Below, piece by piece: positions 54,439-64,000 of a DNA stretch of 64,000 nt. A program made the position numbers and the translations under genes. Source of the stretch: Streptomyces sp. WM6378 (GTDB taxonomy: Bacteria; Actinomycetota; Actinomycetes; Streptomycetales; Streptomycetaceae); the NCBI RefSeq assembly GCF_001279695.1, contig NZ_LGDD01000279.1, forward strand, positions 20,653 through 84,652, given 5' to 3'. Within the stretch, counting starts at the first letter, position 1; each line of letters begins with the position of its first letter. Under the pieces are notes generated by a model that was not told where the DNA came from, searched no databases, and saw nothing but the letters and a program-made list of their open reading frames with translations.

Positions 54439-56428
54439 GGGCCGATCCCTCCTGGTCAGTCACTTCGGCAAGGCGCTCGGGGCCCGCCGCGTCGTCCTCG
54501 CGCTCCGCAGTGGGCCGCGCGCCCGGCTCCGCGTCGGCCAGTCGTGCCACCACCCGGCCTCCGCCTCCTCCGGGCAGCCCCGCCGGGCTGGCCGCGGGAC
54601 CCGAGGTGCGCGGACGCACCGGGGCCGTGGGCGGCACGGGCAGCGTGGAGCGGTCGAGGCGCGGCGTCGGGACGGAGGAGAGCCGGTTGCCCTGCGCCTG
54701 CGCGGCCCCCGCCTCGGCCTTGGCCCGCTCGCGGGCGGCCCGTGAGTCCTCCGGCTCCAGTGGTATCGGCGATCCGCGCAGCGGCTCGTCGGCGGTACGC
54801 GGCAGGGTCAGGCGGAACTGGGATCCGCCGCCCGGCTCGCCCCAGGCCTGCAGCCAGCCGCCGTGCAGCCGCGCGTCCTCGACGGCGATCGACAGGCCGA
54901 GCCCGGTACCCCCGGTGGTACGGGCGCGCGCCGGGTCGGCCCGCCAGAACCGGTTGAACACCCGCGTCGCCTCGCCGGGCTTGAGCCCGACGCCGTAGTC
55001 GCGCACCGCGACCGCGACGGCCCCGCCGGCCGCCGCGAGGCGCACCACGACGTCCTTGCCCTCGCCGTGCTCGACGGCGTTGACGACCAGGTTGCGCAGC
55101 ACCCGCTCGACCCGGCGTGCATCGGCCTCGGCGACCACGGGCTGTTCGTCGCCGGCCACCCGTATCCGGGTGCCCTTGCGCTCGGCCAGCGGCTCGGCGC
55201 CCTCGATCACCCGGCGCACGACCTCCCGCAGGTCTATCGGCTCGGCTTCCAGGGCGGCCGCGCCCGCGTCGAACCGGCTGATCTCCAGGAGGTCGGCGAG
55301 CAGCGACTCGAACCGGTCCAGCTGCCCGGCGAGCAACTCGGCCGAACGCGCCGTCACCGGGTCGAAGTCGACCCGCGCCTCATGGATGACATCGGCTGCC
55401 ATCCGTACGGTCGTCAGCGGTGTGCGCAGCTCGTGCGAGACGTCGGAAACGAACCGCCGCTGCATCCGGGACAGCTCCTCCAGCTGGTTGATCTTGCCCT
55501 GGAGGTTCTGCGCCATCTTGTTGAAGGCCTCGCCGAGCCGGGCGATGTCGTCCTCTCCGGTGACCTTCATGCGCTCTCTGAGGACGCCGGTGGAGAGCCG
55601 TTCGGCGACTCCGGCCGCCATCCGCACCGGCGTGACCACCTGCCGCACCACGAGCCAGGCGATCGCCCCGAGCAGCACCACGACGAAGAGCCCGGCGGTC
55701 GCCAGCGTCGTCTTGACCAGGGTGAGCGACTTCTCCTCCTGCACCAGCGGGAAGAGGTAGTAGAGCTGGTAGGACTGCCCGTCGACGTCTTTGAGCCGGG
55801 TGCCCACGACGAGCCCCGGCTCGGCGTCCTGGCCGTCGGTGAACTTGATCGAGGTGTACGTCTTGAACGCGCCGACGCCCTCGTCGACGCTGTCGCGCAG
55901 GCTCTGCGGAACGCTCGCGCGGGGGTCCACGAAGCCGGAGGCGCGCGGCCCCCGGTTGCTGGACGCCGAGTCGGAGTCCGACGAGGCCGAGCCCAGGGCG
56001 ACGACGTAGAACGCCCCCTGGCCGCTGCTCGCGAGCTGGGTCACCAGGTCGTTGCGCCAGCTCACCGAGGAGCCGGAGCCGCGGCCCGTGGTGGAGTCGT
56101 CGCCGGACGAGACGGGCGTGCCGGCCTTGTCCTTCGCGACCGCGAAACCGCCCGCGGACTGGCTCTCGGCCGCCTTCTCCTTGGTTTCGAGCAGGCCGTT
56201 GCGCACCGCCCCGATGACCACGAAGCCGAGCAGCAGGACCACTCCCAGCGACATCAGCAGGGTGGCCGCGACCACCCGCAGCTGGATGTTGCGCCGCCAC
56301 AGCCGCGCGGCGGGCAGCAGCGGGCGCCGCAGCCAGCGCACGACGAGGCGCAGCACCGGACCGCCGGGCGCTCCGTCCTGGAGCAGCCGGCCGCCCCAGG
56401 ACGTCTTGCGCCCAGCTTCTTGGGTCAT
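54428..56428 (-). CDS. mtrB: Sensor histidine kinase MtrB
   Basis: The 666-residue kinase has a first membrane helix (about 50-72), an extracytoplasmic sensor region of about 170 residues, a second helix (about 243-265), HAMP, the dimerisation/phosphoacceptor helix with FVSDVSHELRTPLTTV, and an ATPase domain with N-box NLVVNAVEHG, VFNRFWRA and GTGLGLSIA. It phosphorylates MtrA and links envelope state to development and cell-wall genes. I place the start at ATG 56428, one base after the mtrA stop, with AGGA inside mtrA; an ATG at 56461 would overlap mtrA. The C-terminal tail is Pro/Ala/Arg-rich. Confidence 0.95.
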   Translation of the reverse strand: MTQEAGRKTSWGGRLLQDGAPGGPVLRLVVRWLRRPLLPAARLWRRNIQLRVVAATLLMSLGVVLLLGFVVIGAVRNGLLETKEKAAESQSAGGFAVAKDKAGTPVSSGDDSTTGRGSGSSVSWRNDLVTQLASSGQGAFYVVALGSASSDSDSASSNRGPRASGFVDPRASVPQSLRDSVDEGVGAFKTYTSIKFTDGQDAEPGLVVGTRLKDVDGQSYQLYYLFPLVQEEKSLTLVKTTLATAGLFVVVLLGAIAWLVVRQVVTPVRMAAGVAERLSTGVLRERMKVTGEDDIARLGEAFNKMAQNLQGKINQLEELSRMQRRFVSDVSHELRTPLTTVRMAADVIHEARVDFDPVTARSAELLAGQLDRFESLLADLLEISRFDAGAAALEAEPIDLREVVRRVIEGAEPLAERKGTRIRVAGDEQPVVAEADARRVERVLRNLVVNAVEHGEGKDVVVRLAAAGGAVAVAVRDYGVGLKPGEATRVFNRFWRADPARARTTGGTGLGLSIAVEDARLHGGWLQAWGEPGGGSQFRLTLPRTADEPLRGSPIPLEPEDSRAARERAKAEAGAAQAQGNRLSSVPTPRLDRSTLPVPPTAPVRPRTSGPAASPAGLPGGGGGRVVARLADAEPGARPTAEREDDAAGPERLAEVTDQEGSARGR

Positions 56429-56429
56429 C

Positions 56430-57119
56430 TCAGCTCGGTCCTGCCTTGTAACCGACCCCACGGACGGTCACCACGATCTCCGGCCGCTCGGGGTCCTTCT
56501 CGACCTTCGAGCGCAGCCGCTGGACATGCACGTTGACCAGGCGGGTGTCCGCCGCGTGGCGGTAGCCCCAGACCTGTTCGAGGAGTACTTCTCGAGTGAA
56601 CACCTGCCACGGCTTGCGGGCGAGCGCGACCAGCAGGTCGAACTCCAGCGGGGTCAGTGCGATCGACTGCCCGTCCCGCTTCACCGAGTGCCCGGCCACG
56701 TCGATGACCAGGTCGCCGATGGCGAGCTGCTCGGGCGCAGGCTCCTCGGACCTGCGCAGCCTGGCCCGGATCCGGGCGACCAGCTCCTTCGGCTTGAACG
56801 GCTTGACGATGTAGTCATCGGCCCCGGACTCCAGGCCGACCACCACGTCCACGGTGTCGCTCTTCGCGGTGAGCATGACGATCGGCACACCCGACTCGGC
56901 CCTGATCAGCCTGCAGACCTCGATGCCGTCCCGTCCGGGCAGCATGAGATCGAGCAGCACCAGGTCGGGCTTGGCGTCACGAAATGCCGCCAGTGCCTTG
57001 TCGCCATCCGCTACGAACGACGGCTCAAAACCTTCTCCACGCAACACAATGCCGAGCATCTCGGCCAGTGCGGTGTCGTCGTCGACGACAAGGACGCGTC
57101 CCTTCATAAACGTCATCAT
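56430..57119 (-). CDS. mtrA: Response regulator MtrA
   Basis: A 229-residue OmpR/PhoB-type regulator: receiver with VLVVDDDTALAEML, phospho-Asp in LVLLDLMLP, VMLTAKSD and VKPFKPKEL, then a winged helix (about 135-225, FTREVLLEQVWGYRHAADTRLVNVHVQRLRSKV). MtrA controls development, antibiotic and cell-envelope genes in Streptomyces and is phosphorylated by MtrB. The start could be any of the ATGs at 57119, 57116 or 57107 (MKGRVLVVDD); the longest matches the known annotation. It begins four bases after the mtnA stop. A GTTAC/GTGAC direct repeat lies just upstream. Confidence 0.96.
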   Translation of the reverse strand: MMTFMKGRVLVVDDDTALAEMLGIVLRGEGFEPSFVADGDKALAAFRDAKPDLVLLDLMLPGRDGIEVCRLIRAESGVPIVMLTAKSDTVDVVVGLESGADDYIVKPFKPKELVARIRARLRRSEEPAPEQLAIGDLVIDVAGHSVKRDGQSIALTPLEFDLLVALARKPWQVFTREVLLEQVWGYRHAADTRLVNVHVQRLRSKVEKDPERPEIVVTVRGVGYKAGPS

Positions 57120-57123
57120 CCCA

Positions 57124-58272
57124 TTAGCTAATCGTTACCCGGCGTGACCTGGCACACAGCTCCCTCAGCCCGCCCCCTGTCACCGGGGAGAGCACCCCTT
57201 CCTCCGTGACGATCGCCGTGACCAGTTCCGGCGGTGTCACATCGAAGGCGGGGTTGTACGCCTGCGTCCCGAGCGGTGCCACCGGAAATCCGGAACCGGG
57301 CCCCCAGCCGCCCCCCGGGACCTGCGGCGCAGTGAACTCTGTCACCTCCTGGCCGGGCCGCTGCTCGACCTCGATCGAAGCGCCGTCGGGGCTCTCCAGG
57401 TCCACCGTGGTGACCGGCGCGACCACGACGAACGGCACGTGGTGGTACTTGGCGAGCACGGCGAGCGGATAGCTGCCCACCTTGTTCGCCACCGAGCCGT
57501 CGGCCGCGATGCGGTCGGCGCCGATGAGGACAGCATCCACCTCACCTGCCGCGAACAGCGAGCCGGCCGCATTGTCGCTCAGCAGGCTGTACGCCATCCC
57601 ACTGCCCGCCGCTTCGTACGCCGTCAGCCGCGCCCCCTGCAGCAGCGGCCGCGTCTCGTCGACCCACAGCCGCCGCAGCCGGCCCGCCCGGTGCGCGGCC
57701 AGCGCGACCGCGAAGGCGGTGCCCTCGCCGCCGGAGACCAGCCGCCCGGTGTTGCAGTGGGTGAGGATGCGGTGGCTGCCGCCGGGCAGCAGCTCGTCGA
57801 GCAGCGCGAGCCCGTGCCGGGCCATCCGCGCGCTGCCCTCGGCATCGGCCCGGTGCAGTTCCTTGGCCGCGGCCAGCGCCGCCGCCCCGGCCTCCGCCGG
57901 GCCCACGCCCTTCTCGACGGCCGCCCGGTACGCCCCGGCCGCCAGCCGCACCCCGTACCCGAGGTTGACCGCGGTGGGCCGCGCCCCCGCGAGCAGCGCC
58001 GCCGCCTCGTCCACGTCGTAGCCGCGCGCAGCGGCGAGCGCCACCCCGTAGGCCCCGGCGATACCGAGCAGCGGCGCCCCTCGTACCGCCAGTGTCCGGA
58101 TGGCGAGCACCAGGCCCGGCACATCCGTGCAGACGAGCTCCACCTCCTCGGCCGGCAGGCGGGTCTGGTCCAGGAGGACCAGCACCGGGCCCTCCGGAGG
58201 CTCGTCCCAGCGCAGCGAAGGAATCCCCGAAGGACCGGGCCCCATGGTGGTTCGCACGTCCTGATCAGCCAT
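57124..58272 (-). CDS. mtnA: S-methyl-5-thioribose-1-phosphate isomerase
   Basis: The 382-residue protein has the eIF2B-like MtnA pattern: LAVRGAPLLGIAGAYGVALAA, HCNTGRLVSGGEGTA with the catalytic Cys, VDETRPLLQGARLTAYE, and the catalytic Asp in LIGADRIAADGSVANKVGSY. It converts methylthioribose-1-phosphate to methylthioribulose-1-phosphate in methionine salvage. No other mtn genes are near. It lies four bases upstream of mtrA, so regulator and isomerase share a transcript at least in part. ATG 58272 is the first start giving family sequence (MADQDVRTT). Confidence 0.93.
   Translation of the reverse strand: MADQDVRTTMGPGPSGIPSLRWDEPPEGPVLVLLDQTRLPAEEVELVCTDVPGLVLAIRTLAVRGAPLLGIAGAYGVALAAARGYDVDEAAALLAGARPTAVNLGYGVRLAAGAYRAAVEKGVGPAEAGAAALAAAKELHRADAEGSARMARHGLALLDELLPGGSHRILTHCNTGRLVSGGEGTAFAVALAAHRAGRLRRLWVDETRPLLQGARLTAYEAAGSGMAYSLLSDNAAGSLFAAGEVDAVLIGADRIAADGSVANKVGSYPLAVLAKYHHVPFVVVAPVTTVDLESPDGASIEVEQRPGQEVTEFTAPQVPGGGWGPGSGFPVAPLGTQAYNPAFDVTPPELVTAIVTEEGVLSPVTGGGLRELCARSRRVTIS
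57134..57148. promoter_or_regulatory. Candidate MtrA/GlnR-type site upstream of mtrA
   Basis: GTTAC-N5-GTGAC on the plus strand, inside the 3' end of mtnA and 15-29 bases before the mtrA start. MtrA of Streptomyces recognises GTnAC-type direct repeats of this spacing, so autoregulation is plausible. Confidence 0.4.
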
Positions 58273-58427
58273 CCGCCCAGTCTGCCCCGTGAGCCACCGA
58301 CAATTGAAGGTGCGAACGAGATACGGGGGCAGGTCCGCGGCCAGGATCCACGTGGCACGATGGCAGCCAACCCGAAGGAGCCGGCACGCGCAGCCGGTCC
58401 CGCGACCAATCCACGAGGTGGACGACC

Positions 58428-59672
58428 GTGAACGACTCTCCGGGCTGGGCCTCGCCCGGATCGGCCCCCTCCGACGGCGAAAACTCGGGCACTCCCCCGA
58501 CACCCGAGCCCTCCGACCGGGCCCGTGCCTCCTCCAAGTGGTCGCAGGACCAGCCCCCGGCCGCCCAGTGGTCCCCGCCGGGCGCCGGCCAGACGCCGCC
58601 TGCGCCGCAGCCCGGCGGGGGCGGCCCGCAGCGGGCGCCCGGCGGCTGGGGCCAGGTCCCGGGGCAGCCTCCGGGCGGCAACTGGAACCAGAACTACGGC
58701 CGCCCTCCCGCCGCCAAGCCGGGCGTCATCCCGCTGCGCCCGCTGGGGGTCGGCGAGATCCTCGACGGCGCCGTCTCCACGGCGCGCGCCCACTGGCGCA
58801 CGGTCCTCGGCCTGACGCTGACCGTCGCCGTGATCTCCCAGATCGCGCAGATCCTCGCCGTCCGGTTCATCTTGCCGACCCCGACCTCGGTCGATCCGAA
58901 CGCGACGGGCACCGAGGCCGTCAACCAGGCCTTCGACGCGCTGCAGTCCAGCCTCCTCGACCTCACACCACCCCTGATCATCGGTCAGTTCGCCACGCTG
59001 TTCACGACGGCCGTCCTCACCATCGTCGTGAGCCGGTCCGTGCTCGGCCGCCCGGTGAGCCTCGGCGATGCCTGGACCGAGGCCCGGCCGCGCCTGCTGA
59101 GCCTGTTCGGCCTGCTGGCCCTCCTGTTCGGCATGTTCTGCGCGATCTTCGCCGTCGGCATCCTTCCCGGCGCGCTCCTCGGGGGCGGCGGCGGCGCCGC
59201 ACTCGTTGCGCTCGGCGGTCTCGCCGCGTCCGTGGCCACCCTGTGGCTGTACATCCGCTTCAGCCTCGCCGCCCCGGCGCTGATGCTGGAACGGCAGAGC
59301 ATCGTCCAGTCCCTGCGCCGCTCCGCCAAGCTGGTCAACGGATCCTGGTGGCGCATCCTCGGCATCACCCTGCTGACGTCGATCCTGATGGCCATCGTCT
59401 CGATGATCATCATGATCCCGTTCACCGCGATCGCGATGGCCGTGGACAGCAGCGACTTCCACGACATCCTCAGCGGCACCACTCCTGAGTTCGGCTGGAC
59501 CTACCTGATCATCTCGGGGATCGGGGCCGTGATCGCCTCGGCGATCACCTACCCCATCGCCGCCGGTGTCAGCGTCCTGCTCTACATCGACCAGCGCATC
59601 CGTCGCGAAGCTCTGGACCTCGAACTCGCCCGCGCCGCAGGCATTCCCGGCTACGAGACACCCGGGAGCTGA
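58428..59672 (+). CDS. Membrane protein, glycerophosphodiesterase-membrane-domain type (414 aa)
   Basis: The first 105 residues are Pro/Gly/Gln-rich and disordered (cytoplasmic). The rest has six membrane segments with the pattern of the uncharacterised domain found at the N-terminus of some glycerophosphoryl diester phosphodiesterases (IPLRPLGVGEILDGAVSTARAHWRTVLGL at the start, RRSAKLVNGSWWRILGI in the middle). No diesterase domain is present. GTG 58428 has GAGGTGG upstream. It is the first gene of a five-gene operon ending in MoxR and DUF58 proteins. The role is unknown. Confidence 0.8.
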   Translation: MNDSPGWASPGSAPSDGENSGTPPTPEPSDRARASSKWSQDQPPAAQWSPPGAGQTPPAPQPGGGGPQRAPGGWGQVPGQPPGGNWNQNYGRPPAAKPGVIPLRPLGVGEILDGAVSTARAHWRTVLGLTLTVAVISQIAQILAVRFILPTPTSVDPNATGTEAVNQAFDALQSSLLDLTPPLIIGQFATLFTTAVLTIVVSRSVLGRPVSLGDAWTEARPRLLSLFGLLALLFGMFCAIFAVGILPGALLGGGGGAALVALGGLAASVATLWLYIRFSLAAPALMLERQSIVQSLRRSAKLVNGSWWRILGITLLTSILMAIVSMIIMIPFTAIAMAVDSSDFHDILSGTTPEFGWTYLIISGIGAVIASAITYPIAAGVSVLLYIDQRIRREALDLELARAAGIPGYETPGS

Positions 59673-59676
59673 TGCA

Positions 59677-60366
59677 GTGTCAGGAGCGGGGGGCTTCATC
59701 ACGGCACGACTGCTGAACGGCGCATCCGGCACGCCTCCGGTGGACATCGGGCGCGACGCCGCCCGCGAGGCGGCCCGGCGCGAACTGTCCGACCCGGCGT
59801 ACCACCAGAACGACCCGAGCCTCCTCCAGCGCGCCCTCAGCGCGTTCTGGGACTGGGTCGGCTCGCTCTTCGACTCGGCATCCGGAGCCGCCCCCGGCGG
59901 CCCGCTCGGCCTGGTCGTGATCGCGGTCGCCGTCCTCGCGCTGATCGTCGCACTGTGGTGGCGGCTCGGCACCCCGCAGCGAGCCGTCACCTCGGGCGGC
60001 ACGGTCTTCGACGACCGCCCGCGCAGCGCCGCCGAACACCGCACCGCGGCTGAGACGCACGCCGCTGCCCGCCGCTGGAACGAAGCGGTCCAGGAACGCA
60101 TGCGCGCCATCGTCCGCTCGCTCGAAGAGCGCGCCCTCCTCGACCCCCGCCCCGGCCGCACCGCCGACGAGGCCGCCGCTGAAGCGGGCCACCCCCTGCC
60201 CAGCCACGCGGACCGACTCCGCACCGCCGCCCGGTCGTTCGACGACGTCACATACGGCGGCCGCACCGCCGACGAAGAAGCGTATGGACGCCTGCGCGAC
60301 CTCGACCGCGACCTCGAACGCACCAAGCCCGCGTTGAGCGACGCGGTCCACGGAGGGGCCGAATGA
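59677..60366 (+). CDS. DUF4129-domain membrane protein (229 aa)
   Basis: GTG 59677, with GGGAG at eight bases, starts four bases after the previous stop. The product has a short outer segment containing the conserved AAREAARRELSDPAYH, one membrane helix (about residues 85-104, LGLVVIAVAVLALIVALWW), and a cytoplasmic helical domain with AAARRWNEAVQERMRAIVRSLEERALLDPRPGRTADE, which is the DUF4129 signature. Such proteins accompany MoxR ATPase/DUF58 operons and some transglutaminase-like membrane proteins, and probably recruit the AAA ATPase to the membrane. The last codons overlap the next gene by four bases. Confidence 0.85.
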   Translation: MSGAGGFITARLLNGASGTPPVDIGRDAAREAARRELSDPAYHQNDPSLLQRALSAFWDWVGSLFDSASGAAPGGPLGLVVIAVAVLALIVALWWRLGTPQRAVTSGGTVFDDRPRSAAEHRTAAETHAAARRWNEAVQERMRAIVRSLEERALLDPRPGRTADEAAAEAGHPLPSHADRLRTAARSFDDVTYGGRTADEEAYGRLRDLDRDLERTKPALSDAVHGGAE

Positions 60367-61543
60367 CCGCCCCCATAGCCGCCCCGACCTCCACCACGGT
60401 CACGGCCCGCCAGCTGTGGACCCGTACCCGGGGCCTGCTGCTCGCCCTCGCCATCCTGGCCACGGCCGGCATCGCGCTCGCCGCGCTGCACTCCAACTCC
60501 CAGCACGGCAGCCTCGACCCACGCTCCGCCGACCAGTACGGCAGCCGAGCCGTCGCCCAGCTCCTGAAGGCCCAGGGAGTCTCCACCCGCGTGGTCACCA
60601 CGCTCGACGAGGCGACGGCCGCCACCGGCCCCGACACCACGCTGCTGATCACGGTCCCGGATCTCCTGACCGAGGGCCAGCAACGCCAACTCCGGGCCGC
60701 CACCGCCCACTCCGGCGGCCGTACGATCCTCATCGCCCCCAGCTCGCCCTCCCTGGGCATCCTCGCCCCCGGGATACGCGCCGAGAGCTCCGTCTCCGTC
60801 AAGCCGCGCGACCCCGACTGCGCCCAGCCCGCGGCAGCCCGAGCGGGACGCGCCGACGCCGGCGGCATCCGCTACGCGGCCCCTGACGAGAGCAACGACG
60901 GCTGCTACCCGGCCGATGGCCTGCCCACTCTGCTCCGCACCGCGCCCCCGGGACAGGGCGAAACCGTCCTGCTCGGAGCCCCCGACATCCTCCTCAACCA
61001 CCGCCTCGACAAAGAGGGCAACGCCTCCCTCGCCCTCCAACTGCTTGGTACTCGCCCCCATCTGGTCTGGTACCTCCCCTCGCTGGGTGACGCGTCGGCC
61101 ACCGACGGCGGCAAAAGCTCCTTCTTCGACCTGATCCCCTCCGGATGGCGCTGGGCCACCCTCCAACTCGCTCTCGCCGCCGTGCTCGCCGCCATCTGGC
61201 GGGCCCGCCGGCTCGGCCCCCTCGTCACCGAGCAACTCCCGGTCGCCATCCGCGCGTCGGAGGCGACCGAAGGCCGCGCCCGCCTCTACCGCAAGGCCAA
61301 CGCCCGCGACCGCGCGGCCGACACACTCCGCTCGGCCACCCGCACCCGCCTGGCACCCCTCCTCGGCATGCCCGCCTCGGCGGCACACTCCCCCGAGGCC
61401 CTCGTCCCGGCCGTCTCCGCCCGGCTCCCCTCGGCCGGCCGTGACCCCCTTTCCCTGCTCTTCGGCCCGACACCGGCCGACGACGCCGCACTTGTCCGCC
61501 TCGCGGACGAACTGGACGCCCTCGAAAGAGAGGTACGCACTTC

Positions 61544-61547
<4 letters not shown>
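60363..61547 (+). CDS. DUF4350-domain membrane protein (394 aa)
   Basis: An N-terminal membrane helix (about 22-43) is followed by a glutamine-amidotransferase-like extracytoplasmic domain of DUF4350 type (DQYGSRAVAQLLKAQGVSTRVVTTLDEA, LLITVPDLLTEGQQRQL, GGRTILIAPSS), a second helix (about 260-280) and a cytoplasmic tail. No catalytic Cys is present in the amidotransferase-like part, so a binding role is more likely than catalysis. ATGA overlaps at both ends couple it to its neighbours. The family is known mostly from this gene context. Confidence 0.85.
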
Positions 61548-62527
<980 letters not shown>

Positions 62528-62536
62528 GGAGCCCCG

Positions 62537-63847
62537 ATGGCCCTCACCGGACGCTCCGCACTCCTCGCCGCCCTCGGCTCCATCCCCGTCGGCGTCTTCG
62601 CCCCGGGCTGGACCGGCATGCTGGCGGTCAACACTCCCCTTGCACTCGCAATTCTGTGCGACTACGCGTGCGCCGCGCCAGTGCAGAAGCTCCAGTTCAC
62701 CCGAAGCGGTGATACGTCAGTTCGACTGGGTGACGCGGCCGAGGTCGGCCTCACCGTCACCAATCCTTCCAGCCGCCGCCTCCGCGCCCAGCTCAGGGAC
62801 GCCTGGCCGCCCAGTAGTTGGCCGTCCGGCACCGAACAGGCCGCATCTCGACATCCGTTGACGATCTCGGCTGGCGAACGAAGCCGCCTGTCCACAACAC
62901 TGCGGCCGACCCGCCGGGGCGACCGCCACGCGGACCGCGTCACGATCCGCTCGTATGGCCCGCTCGGCCTGGCCGCCCGCCAGGGCAGCCACCGGGTTCC
63001 CTGGACGGTCCGGGTCCTGCCGCCCTTCACGAGCCGCAAACACCTGCCGTCCCGCCTGGCCCGGCTCCGCGAACTCGACGGCCGTACCAGTGTGTTGACC
63101 CGCGGCGAGGGCACCGAATTCGACAGCCTCCGCGAGTACGTCCCCGGCGACGACACCCGTTCCATCGACTGGCGCGCCACCGCCCGCCAGGGAAATGTCG
63201 CCGTACGCACCTGGCGCCCGGAGCGCGACCGCCATGTACTCGTCGTCCTCGACACGGGTCGCACATCGGCCGGCCGCGTCGGCGACGTACCCCGGCTCGA
63301 TGCCGCGATGGACGCCGGGCTGCTGCTGGCCGCCCTCGCTTCACGAGCTGGCGACCGAGTCGACCTCCTCGCCTACGACCGTCGGGTACAGGCCCAGGTG
63401 CTGGGCCGAGCCGCGGGCGAACTCCTGCCCGCCCTGGTCAACGCAATGGCCCCACTCGAACCGTCCCTCGTGGAGACCGACGCCCGCGGCCTCAGCGCGG
63501 CGGCCCTGACTCACGCACCGCGCCGCTCCCTGATCGTCCTGCTGACCAGCCTGGACACAGCGGCCGCCGAAGAGGGTCTACTCCCTGTCCTGCCCCAACT
63601 CACGCAACGGCATACGGTACTGGTGGCATCGGTGGCCGACCCCCACATCCAGCAGATGGCAGCCGCGCGAGGCGACGTCGAGGCGGTCTATGAGGCGGCC
63701 GCAGCCAGCCAGAATCAGCAGCAACGCCGCCGCACCGCCGAGAAGCTGATGCGCCACGGCGTCACAGTCGTCGACGCCACCCCGGACGAATTGGCCCCGG
63801 CCTTGGCCGATGCATACCTCGAGCTAAAGGCGACGGGCCGCCTGTAA
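62537..63847 (+). CDS. DUF58-domain protein
   Basis: The 436-residue protein starts with two membrane segments (about 8-45), has a beta-rich extracytoplasmic or cytoplasmic immunoglobulin-like part, and contains the DUF58 signature REYVPGDDTRSIDWRATARQGN followed by a von Willebrand A-like domain (RHVLVVLDTGRTSAGRVGDVP). DUF58 proteins are the usual clients or partners of MoxR ATPases. It is the last gene of the operon; the strong hairpin at 63854-63895 follows seven bases after the stop. Confidence 0.9.
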   Translation: MALTGRSALLAALGSIPVGVFAPGWTGMLAVNTPLALAILCDYACAAPVQKLQFTRSGDTSVRLGDAAEVGLTVTNPSSRRLRAQLRDAWPPSSWPSGTEQAASRHPLTISAGERSRLSTTLRPTRRGDRHADRVTIRSYGPLGLAARQGSHRVPWTVRVLPPFTSRKHLPSRLARLRELDGRTSVLTRGEGTEFDSLREYVPGDDTRSIDWRATARQGNVAVRTWRPERDRHVLVVLDTGRTSAGRVGDVPRLDAAMDAGLLLAALASRAGDRVDLLAYDRRVQAQVLGRAAGELLPALVNAMAPLEPSLVETDARGLSAAALTHAPRRSLIVLLTSLDTAAAEEGLLPVLPQLTQRHTVLVASVADPHIQQMAAARGDVEAVYEAAAASQNQQQRRRTAEKLMRHGVTVVDATPDELAPALADAYLELKATGRL

Positions 63848-63853
63848 GAAAAA

Positions 63854-63895
63854 AGGGAGGGTTGGAAGAAGGGAGCCCTTCTTCCAACCCTCCCT
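63854..63895 (+). terminator. Terminator of the MoxR/DUF58 operon
   Basis: A perfect 20-base inverted repeat, AGGGAGGGTTGGAAGAAGGG with its complement, and a two-base centre (effective loop four or more bases). Confidence 0.9.
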
Positions 63896-63905
63896 GAAAC
63901 GCGAA

Positions 63906-63952
63906 AAAGCCCCGCACCGTGACCGTATTCCTACGGTCTGGTGCGGGGCTTT
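63906..63952 (-). terminator. rRNA operon terminator
   Basis: Outer 13-base arms AAAGCCCCGCACC / GGTGCGGGGCTTT and inner arms GACCGTA / TACGGTC; read on the minus strand it ends in TTTTT. It lies 12 bases past the 5S gene, as expected for the 3' end of a minus-strand rrn operon. Confidence 0.9.
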
Positions 63953-63963
63953 CCCCACAATTT

Positions 63964-64000
63964 GTTCGGCGGCGTCCTACTCTCCCACAGGGTCCCCCCT
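63964..64000 (-). rRNA. rrf: 5S ribosomal RNA, 3' end (partial, gene continues beyond the window)
   Basis: Read on the minus strand the last 37 bases are AGGGGGGACCCTGTGGGAGA followed by GTAGGACGCCGCCGAAC, the conserved 3' end of streptomycete 5S rRNA (helix IV and the closing helix I strand). The 5' part, and presumably 23S and 16S, lie to the right of the window. Confidence 0.93.

Noticed and set aside
57624..61388. 1254-codon minus-strand frame across mtnA and the following operon
   Set aside because: It crosses a divergent promoter and runs antisense to four supported genes; composition is low-complexity Gly/Arg/Asp.

Overview
This is a 64-kb piece of a high-GC actinobacterial chromosome, almost certainly Streptomyces. 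Codon third positions are strongly G/C. GTG, TTG and leaderless starts are common. Gene content and order match the conserved core region of Streptomyces coelicolor around SCO2958-SCO3019 as I remember it: nnaR, narK, matB/matA, smpB, ftsX/ftsE, prfB, pkaB/pkaA, NAD-glutamate dehydrogenase, secA, lpqB/mtrB/mtrA, then an rRNA operon. No prophage, insertion sequence, CRISPR array or biosynthetic gene cluster is visible. I could not run searches; names rest on motifs, length and neighbourhood.

Layout. 1-2.3 kb: end of a proline-rich protein, a small secreted protein, a non-coding stretch and a small-gene/DUF2637-type membrane protein pair. 2.3-9.4 kb (minus): NnaR-type regulator (HemD-like domain plus winged helix), nitrate transporter NarK, an acyltransferase, and the MatB/MatA pair for an aggregation polysaccharide. 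9.5-12.4 kb: LysR regulator divergent from an MFS transporter, and an unknown small protein. 12.4-16.4 kb (minus): ssrA (tmRNA), smpB, an S41 protease, ftsX, ftsE. 16.6-19.4 kb: a tiny zinc-ribbon membrane protein, a Gly/Ser/Thr-repeat protein with an LAATG sortase signal, and prfB. 19.4-26 kb: Ser/Thr kinases PkaB and PkaA, divergent from a ubiquitin-like/FHA/FtsK-like protein. 26-30 kb: a sugar ABC importer whose first permease carries an extra extracytoplasmic domain and whose two permease genes are linked by a triplicated start/stop module. 30-36.6 kb: wall polymer genes (GT2-TagF-like fusion, TetR regulator, TagG/TagH exporter, GT87 transferase). 36.7-44.7 kb: the giant NAD-glutamate dehydrogenase, a PfpI/DJ-1 protein, a HAD phosphatase, and two small actinobacterial proteins. 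44.8-52.5 kb: secA, a GNAT acetyltransferase, a YcaQ-family DNA glycosylase with a DNA-damage-type promoter, an orphan NarL-type response regulator, long HPF, a ComF-like phosphoribosyltransferase. 52.5-58.3 kb (minus): mtnA-mtrA-mtrB-lpqB. 58.4-63.8 kb (plus): a five-gene membrane/DUF4129/DUF4350/MoxR/DUF58 operon. At 63,964-64,000 the 3' end of a minus-strand 5S rRNA begins, with its terminator.

Shared themes are cell-envelope construction and surveillance (MatAB, TagGH, sortase substrate, FtsEX, MtrAB-LpqB, Pka kinases), nitrogen metabolism (NnaR, NarK, NAD-GDH) and ribosome rescue or hibernation (tmRNA, SmpB, PrfB, HPF). I see no obvious whole new system. The most unusual items are the coupled small-ORF chain and domain insertion in the ABC importer, the FHA/FtsK-like protein with an arginine in its P-loop beside PkaA, and two PafBC-type promoter matches.
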